Shown here: positions 51,027 through 62,057 of the stretch, in pieces | Position numbering within the stretch: position 1 is the stretch's first letter | How the letters are laid out: each line of letters begins with the position of its first letter | Origin: Lumbricus rubellus | Lineage: Eukaryota > Annelida > Clitellata > Crassiclitellata > Lumbricidae | NCBI GenBank assembly: GCA_945859605.1 | Contig: OX243822.1 | Location: 22,864,144 to 22,928,143 of the forward strand | Direction: 5' to 3' | DNA: 64,000 nt | The notes under the pieces: model-generated | Told to the model about the DNA's origin: nothing | Databases searched by the model: none | Seen by the model: only the letters and a program-made list of their open reading frames with translations | Translations under genes and position numbers: made by a program

Positions 51027-51316
51027 AGAGTTTTCTTTCTGTGACACCTATAATAAATTGGTGCAAACAGAAATGTCTGAATTATCGTCTATAATTCGTC
51101 ATCAATAAAGGGACTTGAATTCGATTCAGTTCAGTTTTCTTCGACCACGATCATAAAATCACTCATTTTCCGCTTTCATTAGTCTTGTAAATAACCGAAG
51201 CGAGAACGGATCTGGATCTTAGTGCTTTCGCAATATTATTATGTTCCAAGGTTCTAGTAAGAATTGGTATCACTGTCTCTTTGCGTCTACTCTATCTCTG
51301 CTACTGTGATGAATGA
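51027..51316. repeat. Dispersed repeat, copy 1 (MITE-free)
   Basis: About 290 bp (gagttttctttctgtgacac, ataaagggacttgaattcga, gcgtctactctatct) recurs at 63455-63896. Here the hAT MITE target site is unoccupied. Confidence 0.88.
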
Positions 51317-51777
51317 GCCATGCAATCACTCAATCACCCAATCACCCAATCAATCACTCAATCACCCGATGCACTAATGAGAAAATCACTGAAGCAATCA
51401 GTAATTCAATCAACAAATATAGGCCTAATTATATCATTTACCGTTTATCTTCACTCGTCTTTAGCTTTGGCTTCATGCAGTTGCCCATCAGCCAGCTCGG
51501 CATACGAAAGAGCCGCACGTCTTCCCCGTAACCTTCGACTGATGAAGGTCAAAATAATGCAATTGACGTCCTTCAATTACCATTTCAAGGTTAACATAAA
51601 CTTTGAATCGATTCACTTCGAAAAAATTTCTACAGACTGCTTCAAATAAATTCAATTACGATTTCAAGAGAAAATTAGGACATCCTGTGCATAGTCCATG
51701 AAGGAATGTCCGCTGCTAGAAACGAGAATATTGAGTGACATCATGGATAAGTTTACATGTATGTGTGATGTGCTTTT

Positions 51778-52313
51778 GTGTACTCTATAATTCAAATAAA
51801 AGAAGCGTTCACGAAAAGGAAAGAGCTACTGAAAGGAGGAATGAGTCTAGATATCAAGAAAAGAATGGTCAAGGCACTGATCTGGAGCGTCACACTGTAC
51901 GGAGCAGAGACCTGGACGATGAAAAAGGAGGATGTCAAACGAATAGAAGCGTTCGAGATGTGGATATGGAGAAGGATGGAAAGGGTCAGCTGGACAGAAC
52001 ATAAATCAAACGAAGAAGTACTGAAGAAGGTGGAAGAGGAAATATTCTTGATGAATAGAATTAGAACAAGGCAGAAGAACTGGATAGGACATGTAGGTCT
52101 ACTGAGAGGCAACTCCTTGCAAAGAGACATAGTGGAGGGCAAAATGGAGGGGAAGAGGGGAAGAGGAAGACCTATAGGGAAAAGTTCTTGAACTGGATGA
52201 TGGAGGATGGATATTTAAAACTCAATGAAAAATCACAACATCGAGAAGAGTGGCGTCGTTGGGCATCTGGAGTCACCTGCCGAGAGGCAGCTAACCTAAA
52301 GAAGAGAAGATAA
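51778..52313 (+). mobile_element. Non-LTR retrotransposon RT C-terminus, frameshifted
   Basis: Encodes KKRMVKALIWSVTLYGAETW, FEMWIWRRMERVSWTEHKSN, NWIGHVGLLRGN and GKRGRGRP. The frame then shifts by one base near 52172 and continues EKFLNWMMEDGYLKLN to a stop at 52311-52313. It is 5'-truncated with no RT catalytic motif. Same general group as 9205-9691 and 23683-24960, but a separate family judging by divergence. Confidence 0.8.
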
Positions 52314-52537
52314 TTCAATATTCATATTCATAGCTAAATGGATAAAATCAAGTGGACAGAATCTGAAAGCTGCTGAATGAATTGCAGTACAACTGTACAA
52401 ATCGCTAACTGGTCATTTACTTTAGTCGAATGTTGTTTATTATTATTATTACTATTTTATCAAAGTGTATACCTTTGCCATTTTATTTACTTGTCTATTT
52501 CTTCGTAAAACATAATAATCGTTTATCGCCGATCTAA

Positions 52538-53077
52538 TGACGTCATACCAGCAGCGTGTCACTTTCTGTTACTGAATTAATGAAACCCTGCATGCAGTGA
52601 CAGGCTTCTATTATGACGTCATTTGGCTGGCGACGAAGACCTTTGATTTCCACCAACATGGAATAAAATCATGGAATAAAATCATGGAATAAAATCATGG
52701 AAAAAAATCATGGAATAAAATCATGGAATAAAATAATGGAATAAAATCATGGAATAAAATCATGGAATTAATCGCAAGACTCATATAGGCTTACAGAGTT
52801 CCATTCATGCTGGTGACAAAGATGACGATCATTAATATGAAGAAGATGCTTTCAACGATGGTCGTAATTCTTGATTCAGCTGCTGATCGATGCTATTGCT
52901 TCCAACGATGGCTCTTACGTCCAGTAAGCAGTAAGTAACGTTTTGGTGCTAGGACCTACATGTATATATATATATTGTATATATATATATATTGTATAGA
53001 TAATAAGCTATCGTAGCGATGAAGAGAAGAGTCGGAGTAGACAGTGGCGTTGTCTGAGTAATGTATGACACAAAGTC
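52538..53077. repeat. Dispersed repeat, copy 1 (uninterrupted)
   Basis: Shares cagcgtgtcac, attatgacgtcatttggctg, ggcgacgaagacct, cagtaagcagtaagtaacgt and agataagct-type blocks with 58110-61163, in the same order. The second copy is interrupted by the transposon at 58509. Confidence 0.85.
52660..52770. repeat. 13-bp tandem repeat (atggaataaaatc)n
   Basis: About eight copies of a 13-bp unit with one aaaaaa variant. The paralogous block at 58247-58320 has atggaattaatc units. Confidence 0.93.
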
Positions 53078-53755
53078 ATAAGATTACATGAAGACCGACA
53101 GATCTGTATACATATGCAGACAAATAAAAGTCAGGATCTACATGTTGTGGGAAATAAAGCTAAGGGTCGGTGTTACGAGATAGAGCAGGCCTATTCCCCT
53201 CCTTCCTCCATAATAATCGTATCACCCAGATGAAGAGAAGTCGAAGAGGTCATTTACACGTGTGTCAAATTTTGCAAATTAACTTCAGTAAGTTTATGCT
53301 TTGTTTTGAGCATCAGCAAATGTAAGTTTGGTTCTTACGCCGACAATAGAAAATGACGATTTAGTTTTAAGTTCATTCTCGTTAATAATAATAATAATAA
53401 TATTTTTTTATTTAATTCAACTCCTGCAAACGCATTGCGCTTTACATGTAGCCTACAAATTATGCAGTAGGCCTAATCTTAATTAACATTATTTTTAACA
53501 CCTTTCGCTCTCTACGGCAGCGTGTTATCCATTAATCTACCGGGTTCCCTCCCACCTTTGTCAGTATAGGCTCATATTGCATAGTTTGCATGCGATTTGT
53601 AAACCTATATGAAATTCTTAACAAATTTGAAAGCTACATTGGACAGCGAAAGCTTTCCATTTTCTTTAGCGCATTCATAAAATCACTCTCCAGTGTTTGA
53701 AATATTACAATCCGATATCATTTTTACCAAGTCACGTTCACAGAAAGCGGACATT
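53078..53755. other. Region downstream of the GT61 gene
   Basis: No further gene. An (aat)n run lies at 53386-53402. The 3' UTR of the leftward GT61 gene should begin at 53755 and extend left. Confidence 0.45.
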
Positions 53756-55363
53756 TCACTTCTGCAAATATTCAAGATATGTCTCTACAGTGGCCTTCAG
53801 GCTGCTTGTGGACACATTCACGACGCGCTTACATCCACCTCGAGAATGAAGACCATGCCAATGATGGCCAAGGACGTGAGATAAACGTCGGTAGCATAAG
53901 TTAACGTAAGGTGGATTGCAGACGCCTTCAATGACGTAAGTTCCCGGCTGCGAGAAAACGACATTTGAAAGTCCAGCTCCATGTGGCGCAACAACCATCA
54001 ATGCTGAGTGGAACATGATCATCGTTCTTTTAAGAGAAGGAACTGGATTATCTGGAAACAATTCAAAACTCAAATTCTGCGCAGCCGCCGTTTCGTTTAA
54101 CATGCGTTCAATGGATTCGTGTTCTGCGAACTTCCTCTCTCCTGATCGACTTATTAAGATGATTTTATCGCGTCGCCCAGTTTTCAGCTTCGCATTGAGG
54201 AAATTCCTGTAAGTCAGTGAGGTCACTTGAATCTCTTGAATGTTGGCACATCCGCACTTTGTCGGTCTTGGCAGATAAAGTAGTTTTGCTCGGCAGATTC
54301 CTGTGATAATTCTATTCTTGCTGATACCCAGAATCTTGAATAACACCATCGTTCGGTTCTGCTTTCTGGTTGCGAGTATTTTTATCTGCGGATTGCGCCT
54401 GAGAAAGTCGGTGTACAGCGAAAGCCTTGGAATGACGTCAATCATTGCGTGGTACACCGCATGACCCCACAACTGAGACAGAGCCATTACTTCGTCGTAT
54501 AATGGCAGCGTGTCGATATTTTGCGGAGGTGTTTTGTTCTGTCTATAGTGGCAAGTATGTTGCGCCAGGTATATGTCTCCGCTCCACACTTCGCTGTATG
54601 GTGTCACAATGCAGTCTTCAATTATATGCATGTAAAAAGCAAAAGGAGGCAGTTCATCATGGAAGCGAGGCCGATTGATTGTATTGCTTTTTGGCCAATT
54701 AAATGCTCTGCATAATGGCTTAGTGTGAATCTCACAAGGATGTAATGGCTGCGGATGTTCCGTTTTTTGGATGTCACTATTGCACGATTGATTGCGAATG
54801 GAATAAACTTTAGTTCCACCTGGCCGGTCTATCCATTGGCATAATTCTTTATCAGCCGTCCATTCATAGTATCTGCTTAGTAGGATATTTTTGGTATCTT
54901 CAAATGAAGTATCATCTTGTAAGCTTATATTGTTGCTTTGTTCCCATGGCAAGAACACTGTGTCAATCTGCAAAACGTTTCCTAATCGCTGAAGAAAATT
55001 GTGATTAGCCCCATCTATTGACCTTATGTTTTCCAATGCTGAGATATTTGCCCATTCCTTGGAATGTCTTCTTTTCAAGTGAGCCAACCTAAGATGATCT
55101 AATGCTGCATTAAATACACGAACACGATCGAGAAATGGACAGGAGACTTCAATGGCAATCCCGTTGAAAGGATAATTCACTCGACGTATGACTCTTTCAT
55201 TGAAGTCGCATTTCTCAGCGTTCGTAGAACGAAAACTGAAATCCAGTATTTTCGTCTTTTCGAGAATATTAGGCGTTTTATAAAGCACGGAAACAAGATA
55301 TGTTAGAGAAACTATCGAAAGCAGCCTCAATATAAACTTTTGTCGTTTTGAGTTAAGCTCCAT
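53756..55363 (-). CDS. GT61-family glycosyltransferase, type II membrane protein
   Basis: 535 aa in one exon. A short basic N-terminus and a membrane anchor at about residues 10-28 (FILRLLSIVSLTYLVSVLY) give Golgi/ER type II topology. The catalytic part carries the DUF563/GT61 landmarks: VMALSQLWGHAVYHAMIDVIPRL, ILISRSGERKF, and APHGAGLSNVVFSQPG near residues 455-470. Several N-glycosylation sequons (NNIS, NQS, NRT, NLS, NVS) fit a lumenal domain. GT61 includes O-GlcNAc, xylosyl and arabinosyl transferases, so the donor cannot be named. It is intronless, which may reflect an old retrocopy or a natural single-exon family. No neighbour suggests its pathway. Confidence 0.85.
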   Translation of the reverse strand: MELNSKRQKFILRLLSIVSLTYLVSVLYKTPNILEKTKILDFSFRSTNAEKCDFNERVIRRVNYPFNGIAIEVSCPFLDRVRVFNAALDHLRLAHLKRRHSKEWANISALENIRSIDGANHNFLQRLGNVLQIDTVFLPWEQSNNISLQDDTSFEDTKNILLSRYYEWTADKELCQWIDRPGGTKVYSIRNQSCNSDIQKTEHPQPLHPCEIHTKPLCRAFNWPKSNTINRPRFHDELPPFAFYMHIIEDCIVTPYSEVWSGDIYLAQHTCHYRQNKTPPQNIDTLPLYDEVMALSQLWGHAVYHAMIDVIPRLSLYTDFLRRNPQIKILATRKQNRTMVLFKILGISKNRIITGICRAKLLYLPRPTKCGCANIQEIQVTSLTYRNFLNAKLKTGRRDKIILISRSGERKFAEHESIERMLNETAAAQNLSFELFPDNPVPSLKRTMIMFHSALMVVAPHGAGLSNVVFSQPGTYVIEGVCNPPYVNLCYRRLSHVLGHHWHGLHSRGGCKRVVNVSTSSLKATVETYLEYLQK

Positions 55364-57120
55364 TGTTGTATTCTCAATGCAAATAGCCTATTTTTAGGTT
55401 TCATCCACAAAGTTTAGCATCACTGCAGTTCTGAAAGACAAATAGAGGTAATTGAATGTTTAAGCTTACTGCTGCAGCCTACAACTTCTCAAGATCTTGG
55501 CGAAATGACTAAAACTAATAATATCTAAACCGCCCACATATAACGTTTGAAACCAGTGATACTAAAACTAGAGACAAAACTAAAACATTACGATGCGGTT
55601 ATTTTTGACAGATAAATGTAAATATAGTCTACCGATTATTGAACCGAGCTGGATTGACAATAATAGGCTATTGCTGACAGATCTTGGGAAGAAATCCTTC
55701 AATAATAAATCAATAAGCGTATTCTTTAATAAACCAAAAGTCTACATAAAATTGACTTAGGTTATCACTATAGAAAACAACAAATCCTGAGTTAAAATTT
55801 CTTCATATTTCGAAAATGAGTTTAGCTGCAAGACAGTTAAATGACTTATACAAAACATAAGGCCTATTAGTTAAGAATGGCAAAGTGTAGTCTACCTTTT
55901 CATCTAAGGGAGCGATGTAGGCTACTGTGCTTCCTTGTCTGTATCACGATGTCAAAACAGTCACTGAAATGAGGTTTAATATTCGCTGCGTGTATCATGT
56001 GTAACTCGATTACTCGAACCCTGGAACGCAGTCGGGAATGACCAAAATATTATTGTCGATCTGACGCGGCATTAGAGCAAAAAAACCATTTGTATATTCA
56101 TAAATGTCGGCTCCTTTGTATTGAACTGGGCCTCTGGTTATGTGACCGACTTCTGCTGTTTGTAGTCTGTTTTCATGTTCAACGTACGATTAGGGCTAGG
56201 CATTCTCGAGACAATAATAGGCTAATATCTTTGTTTATTACATCGAACCCACACACCGCATGCAGTATGATTGCAACTCATTATTATTATGTACGGATGA
56301 TGACCATGCAGTTGTTACAGGATTGAAATTCAACTGTTTGACAGCCATGCAAAGTCTGTGCCTGACTCTCCGGATCTTGTTCCTCTCTATCCATGATTTC
56401 GTTTCGATTGAGCGCTTGTGAATAAACTGGTTTCCGTAACTTCGCTTTTGTAGGTGCTGCAGACATCTCGAGATTACGATTACGTTTATATAGGCCTACC
56501 ACCATGTCCAATAGGCTTACTACTTGTTCTGCCAATGCTATAGACTTGGCAAATGAAAGGCTAAGTCGACATTTTTTCTAAAGTTTCCGCTTAGGTCTAT
56601 ATTATGACTGAAGTCTTACACTGGCTCTCTACAACCTCTCAGATCCGATAATTTATAAGATCATCTTTTTGCTATCCAAATAACTATAATTTTTCGTAAA
56701 CCTCGATCTCTCTGCGATAATCTAACTGTTCGCATCTTGCGATCTACCGACCGTTTTGACCTCTTCGAGAAGATATTTCTTTGACCTGAGTCGAGCGTTA
56801 GGCTACATTTACACGTGACCCTGATGTAGGCCCTGCGCCAGTCTAGCGTGACCTTAGACTGGTCTATAGACCTAGGTCCTAGGCCTACTGCACAGCCGCA
56901 ACTTCCATGCAACATTTTTTAGATGTTTGAAACGCCTTTTTATATCAAGCGCCTCGATTGACACGTAAACATACGCGTATGCATGAAATGACTTGCATGC
57001 GTAGGCCTACCTACTCATATTCACAGTCCCAGTCAGCTTTATATCGTTGCAGCCTATGTGTTTTTGTCCAGCGCAGACTGGTAGGCAGCGTAGGCTTAGG
57101 CTACGGAAGACCGAATACTC
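55364..57120. other. Upstream of the GT61 gene, no gene recognised
   Basis: Holds the 5' flank of the leftward GT61 gene. I found no supported exon or delimited transposon. Confidence 0.45.
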
Positions 57121-57124
57121 CGAC

Positions 57125-57412
57125 AGCGGGCGCGGTGGTGTAATGGGTTTGTCCGTTGCCTTGCAGCAATATGATTCTTAAAAATTTATCGTTGATAAGG
57201 GGTGATGTTTACAATATGATTCTTAAATATTTGTCGCATGATTCTTAAAAATTTATCGCATGTGGAAAGTAGGCCTATAGACCTATACTCTTGAGCAAGT
57301 CATTCACACGCAATTACTCAAGCGCTTCGGCGTGAAACTCCGACTCAGTGCCCGTGCTGCAGTTGAGGGGCACTTATGAGTAGAACATTGAAGGGCGCTA
57401 TATAAGAAGTGC
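57125..57412 (+). mobile_element. tRNA-derived SINE
   Basis: Begins with gggcgcggtggtgtaatggg, a tRNA-like A-box region. It includes an internal repeat of ttcttaaaaatttatcg and ends with ttgaagggcgctatataag, the tail shared with LINE ends in this window. A SINE sharing a tail with a partner LINE is a known arrangement. Confidence 0.5.
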
Positions 57413-57579
57413 ACATACGTACACAAGTCATATATTGCCAGCTTAACAAATTTCACTGGCTGCAGTTTGTTTTCATTTATTATTATTTTTCATATATAGC
57501 CCTAAGTTTAAAAAAATCCTCCGGGTTAAAACTAAACTAAAAACAGATGTGGGGTCAAGCTTGGAGCACACGGTCTAAG

Positions 57580-57826
57580 CAGGGCTGAAAGTGGTTTGGA
57601 AAAGTTGCCGGGTCTGACTTTGGCGGATGAGCACGCCTTTGCCCCGTAAATTTTTCTGATGACTTTTTTTAGTCATTTTCCCAAAATTATCAAAATTCTA
57701 CCATTTTTACCTATAGTTTTGGCACCTGTGGGTCTTTTGCGACCCTGCTGAGACCCGGCAACAGCAGGTCTCGAAAATCGATTCCGGGTCGCAGACCTGG
57801 ACCGACGCGGCTAACTTTCAGCCCTG
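57580..57826. mobile_element. hAT MITE (247 bp)
   Basis: Inverted ends cagggctgaaagt (57580) and actttcagccctg (ending 57826) with the 8-bp duplication ggtctaag (57572-57579 and 57827-57834). No coding capacity. Confidence 0.92.
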
Positions 57827-58109
57827 GGTCTAAGACCCCGGAGCATGGTGCAATTCAAAGTTGCCTAGCTGATAACAATGGTGTTAAAACGCTGTGTGCA
57901 ATTGATCGATGGCCTCCCGGATGAAGCAGGGTATCTATACCGTGGATCGCCGGAAACGGCGGCATCACGGCGCCCCAACTAAATTAAAAACTCGCTACAC
58001 ACGCGATTGAGGGGTCCAATGTTTCAATCGCAGATGGAACGAACTCATGGGAGGCGTAGAGCGTCTTATTGCACTTGTTGCACTTCACTTCCGAACCCTC
58101 AGCATGGTC

Positions 58110-58508
58110 TGCAGCTCGTCATACCAGCGTGTCACTTCCTGTTACTGAATTACTGAAACCCTGCCTAAAGTGACAGGCTTCTATTATGACGTCATTTGGC
58201 TGGCGACGAAGACCTTCTATCTTGCTGCAGGGACGATTTCCAACAAAATGGAATTAATCATGGAATAAAAACATGGAATTAATCATGGAATTAATCTTGG
58301 AATTAAACATGGAATTAATCGCAAGTCTCATACAGAGTTCCATCCATGCTGGTGCCAAAGATGACGATTATTAATATGAAGAAGATGCTTTCAACGGTGG
58401 TCGTAATTCTTTATTCAGCTGCAGATCGATGCTATGGCTGCCAACGATAGACCTTACCTCCAGTAAGCAGTACCGTAAGTAACGTTTTGGTGCTAGGACC
58501 TGCATGTA
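58110..58508. repeat. Dispersed repeat, copy 2, left part
   Basis: Paralogue of 52538-52966, ending at the TA target (58507-58508) of the transposon at 58509. It resumes at about 61081. Confidence 0.83.
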
Positions 58509-59106
58509 CAGGGTGGACCATAAAAAGTAACCTCCTAAGGTTTTTTGCTCGTATCTTGACCAGAGGTGCGAATATCAAAATTAAATTTTACAGGCTTAAA
58601 GACAATTCATATTTACACACGATGGCCAGATTTCATCAAAATATTTCAAACAGAACAAAAGTTACATCACTTTTAGTGAGGTCACCCCTCGTTTTTTGAC
58701 GATTCAAAGACAAAACGCAACAAAAATTAACTTTTTTGCTAATATCATGGCCAAAAGTAAGAATTTCGAAATGAATCTTTACAGGTTTAAAGACAATTCA
58801 TATCTGCACATGATGGCCAGATTTAATCAAAAATATTTTGAACACAACATAAGTTATACCACGTTTAGTGAGGCCACCCACCGTTTTTTGACGATTTAAA
58901 AACGAAACGCAACAAAAAGTAACGAAAACACGATTTTGTTAAGTCCCAACTCAAATAACTGTTGTCAAATTATTATTATTATGAACTTGGTAGTGCTTCA
59001 CAACTTGTGTTCAATGTGCCCACCACCAGTACCAACACTTCTTTTGAGTCTCTTTGCAAAGTTCTTGATGGACCTGTTGACTAATCTGGCAGATTGCCTA
59101 TATATA

Positions 59107-60489
59107 CACTGTGTCCCGAAAAATTCCAAGGCTTTATGGTAAATATGAAAATAATTAGTAAACATTAATAGATTTTTAAAATTCCAAAAACAATTTAATC
59201 CTGAAATATTATGGAACTATAATTTATGTTCAAAATGCCCGCCATTGGCTTCAACACAAGCTTCGAGACGTACACGCCACTGACTAACAGCAGCATCGAC
59301 GACCAGTTGATCAAGTTCATCCCAAGCATTAACAATCCGCTCGCGGAGTTCTTCGAGGTTTCTGACCTTTGTTTTGTATACTTTCTCCTGCATAACTCCC
59401 CAAATTTTATAATCAACAGGATTTAAGTCCGGACTGTTTGGAGGCCAAAGATATGGAGGTATGAAATCTGGAGTTTCCTTTGTCAGTAGCTCAACCGTTG
59501 CATGAGCTCGGTGAGCTGGAGCTCCATCTTGCTGAAATGTGTAATATTCTGAATATTGTCGTATATCAGGTAATAGTTTTTCCAGCAACAAAGAATCTCG
59601 ATAGTAATTTCCATTTATTTTAACGCCTGGTTCTATGAAATGTACGTCTGTTTTACCCAGAGCAGATACACCAACTGAAACCATTACTGACTGGCTGAAT
59701 GTTGGGCGAGTTCTAAGCAAACGATTAGCTGGGATGTTTTTCTTCCGAGTTCCGGTAGCAACGTACAGACGATCATTTTGACTGTTCTTTGGTGTGGCGA
59801 TGGTAAACAACTTTTCGTCCGTAAACCAAATAAAATTTACCATGTGATCAGGATATCGATCTAACAAAGTCCTTGAACGCTCGATCCGTGCTTGCTTGTT
59901 GGCTTCGGTTAGTTCAGTCGCTCGTCTTTTTTTCAAACACTTCAGCTGAAGGTCATTTTTTACAATTTTGTGCACTGAAGTTTTTGAAATTCCAATCTCT
60001 CGAGCGATTTCTCTTAGCGTTAGATGTGACTGAGGTCGATCTTCTTGACTTAAAACGAGATCCTGAACTTTTTCGATATTTGCATTTCTCCGTGCGACTC
60101 TGGGTCTACCGCTACCCTTGCGACGCTTAGACAATCCGGTTCGATCAATTTTTCTTATAAGGTACTCTAGTCCGCCTAATGTCCAACCTTTATCCGGATA
60201 TTCTTTCAGAAACTTATTTGCACTATAATTGTTGTTTTGGCGTAAAAATTTTATAACAATTTTGTCTTCCTCGCTGAACGCCATCTTTCTAGAAACTTTC
60301 TTTACAAAATATAAAATTCAAATACGTCACTGTGACGTAATTTTAAACGGGGGCCGTTAATAAATTACAACGAATTTAGTTGGTAATTATGTACGGATCA
60401 AAAAGGTTCTTAAATTTATTAATTGATTATTATTTACTATAGTTTTTTCATTCATATTTTAGAACCTTGGATTTTTTCGGGACACAGTG
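59107..60489. mobile_element. Full-length mariner-type element (DD37D), 1383 bp
   Basis: Inverted ends cactgtgtcccgaaaaa (59107) and its complement (ending 60489) between TA dinucleotides (59105-59106 and 60490-60491). It encodes one intact transposase on the minus strand, inserted inside another TA element. Decayed relatives lie at 3465 and 12877. Confidence 0.92.
59217..60284 (-). CDS. Mariner-type transposase, intact, DD37D
   Basis: 355 aa. The N-terminal paired HTH DNA-binding region has EEDKIVIKFLRQNNNYSANK, a GRPR-like hinge (GSGRPRVARRN), and a second HTH around LTLREIAREIGISKTSVHKI. The catalytic triad is Asp in FIWFTDEKLF, Asp in FQQDGAPAHRAH, and Asp in NSPDLNPVDYKIW. 37 residues separate the second and third Asp (DD37D), the spacing of the maT-like group. 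It catalyses cut-and-paste transposition at TA. The frame is uninterrupted from ATG to stop and both TIRs are present, so this copy may be active or recently active. Confidence 0.92.
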   Translation of the reverse strand: MAFSEEDKIVIKFLRQNNNYSANKFLKEYPDKGWTLGGLEYLIRKIDRTGLSKRRKGSGRPRVARRNANIEKVQDLVLSQEDRPQSHLTLREIAREIGISKTSVHKIVKNDLQLKCLKKRRATELTEANKQARIERSRTLLDRYPDHMVNFIWFTDEKLFTIATPKNSQNDRLYVATGTRKKNIPANRLLRTRPTFSQSVMVSVGVSALGKTDVHFIEPGVKINGNYYRDSLLLEKLLPDIRQYSEYYTFQQDGAPAHRAHATVELLTKETPDFIPPYLWPPNSPDLNPVDYKIWGVMQEKVYKTKVRNLEELRERIVNAWDELDQLVVDAAVSQWRVRLEACVEANGGHFEHKL

Positions 60490-61080
60490 TATATTTACCA
60501 ATTTGATTGTCATCTTGCTAAGTGACTTCTCAGTGACGTGCAGCTGCGCTGGTACCCTGTTTCTTTTTTAAATAGTAATAATAATGATCATCTGGCAATA
60601 TCAAGGCCGTTTGATAACAAATATTTGAGATGATACTTAATAAAATGGTTTTTGCTACTTCTTTGTTGCGTTACCCTACTGAATCGTCAAAAAACGGTGG
60701 TGGTCTGACTGAATGTGGTATAACTTTTGTTCTGTTGATATATTTTGATATAATCTGGCCATCATGTGTAGATATGAATTGTCTTTACGCCTGTAAAATT
60801 TTATTTCGATATTCGTTCTTCTGACCAAGATATTGGCCAGAACAATTAAATTGGTTTTTACAACTTTTTGTTCCGTCGAGTTTTTGAATCGTCAAAAACG
60901 GTGGGAGGTCTCACTAAAAGTGATATAACTTTTGGTCTGTTTGAAATATTTTGATAAAATCTGGCCATCCTGTGTAAATATGAATTGTCTAAGCCTGTAA
61001 AATTTCATTTCGAAATTCTTACTTCTAGCCAAGATATGGGCAAAAAACAGTAGGGGGTTACTTTTTTATGGCCCACCCTG

Positions 61081-61163
61081 TACATGTACATAGTGTATAG
61101 ATAAGCTGTCGTAGCGATAAGGAGAACCGTGCAAGTCGGAGCAGACTGTGGCGTTGTCTGAGT
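61081..61163. repeat. Dispersed repeat, copy 2, right part
   Basis: Continues the paralogue of 52967-53077 after the transposon (tgtatagataagct, gtcgtagcgat, gtggcgttgtctgagt). Confidence 0.75.
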
Positions 61164-61219
61164 CATGTACATGTAGATCTATATGACACAAAAGATTTAA
61201 AACAAGTTGAAGTAAAAGA

Positions 61220-61410
61220 TGCTGTACCCCTTCCAGTGTGGAAACAGACCCTAATCATCTCTTATCGGAAGCCATCTGCAGCATGATGTCTCTTCGCAAG
61301 GTGTTGAATGTGTTTGTGAAGTCAATCTTCACGAAGATCTCGTCCTCTGCCATGTTTGTGACGAAGCTTCTTGCGGCATGCAGTCTACCGCCTCTTCACC
61401 GCCTCCTGGG
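61220..61410 (-). mobile_element. Non-LTR reverse transcriptase fragment
   Basis: The minus strand encodes FVTNMAEDEIFVKIDFTNTF followed by NTLRRDIMLQMASDKR, the motif A region of a non-LTR RT (catalytic Asp in KIDFTNTFNT). Short and isolated, with stops on both sides. Confidence 0.65.
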
Positions 61411-62057
61411 GCAACCACCTCGACTTGCAATGGGACGACGAAGGGTTCTATCCTGTCCATGCTATTATTATTTTTTTGTTACTATTATTATTAGTAGTAG
61501 CCTACTAGTCATGTACATGTATATGACACCGGATTTGTCCAGGGTTCTGTCCTCGCCTAACTCGGGGGATTTTTTCCCGTTTTTTTGTCTGAGTGGTTTT
61601 TGTCCCGGGGGTTTGTCCGGGGTGGTTGATATTCTACACCAAACGCACGCATGGTCACAAATGTTCCTCTGAATAGACATAATAATTATGACTATGTGCT
61701 GCTACATGGATCTGTGTGCTCTGCATCAGTGTCAGGCGACACATTTTCCGCTGTCAATGGAACGAGTGTCGTTCATGCATCCGGTCGTTTGCCATCATCG
61801 TTGTGACAACGAAGACCTGCTGCAGTGTCGCTCATTCGATATCTGCTGCCTATCCAGATGACGTTGTTCAGGCCGTGATGTCGAATAGAGCAGTTTACAC
61901 ACCAGTCTTCCCCCCATGCCATGGTAGGCCTGCCTCTCGGGTCCACTGCTTTTCCATATCGGCACAGACGAGGCACTCAAAAACTTATAAGCCAAGGCGA
62001 GGATCGACCACACTCGAAAACCTCGTTACAGACGCACAAACCCAACACCCGTGATTG
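61411..62057. other. No gene recognised
   Basis: Mixed sequence between the RT fragment and the hAT element. Overlapping open frames on both strands at 61716-62054 match nothing I recognise. Confidence 0.4.

Larger units (their letters stand above)
58509..61080. mobile_element. Tc1/mariner-type element hosting a nested mariner
   Basis: Inverted ends cagggtggaccataaaaagt (58509) and the complement ending gcccaccctg (61080), flanked by TA. Each arm contains a tandem pair of units of about 200 bp (gacaattcatat, atggccagattt, aggccaccc.ccgttttttgac). No transposase of its own. A complete mariner is inserted at 59107-60489; without it the element is about 1.19 kb. Confidence 0.85.
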
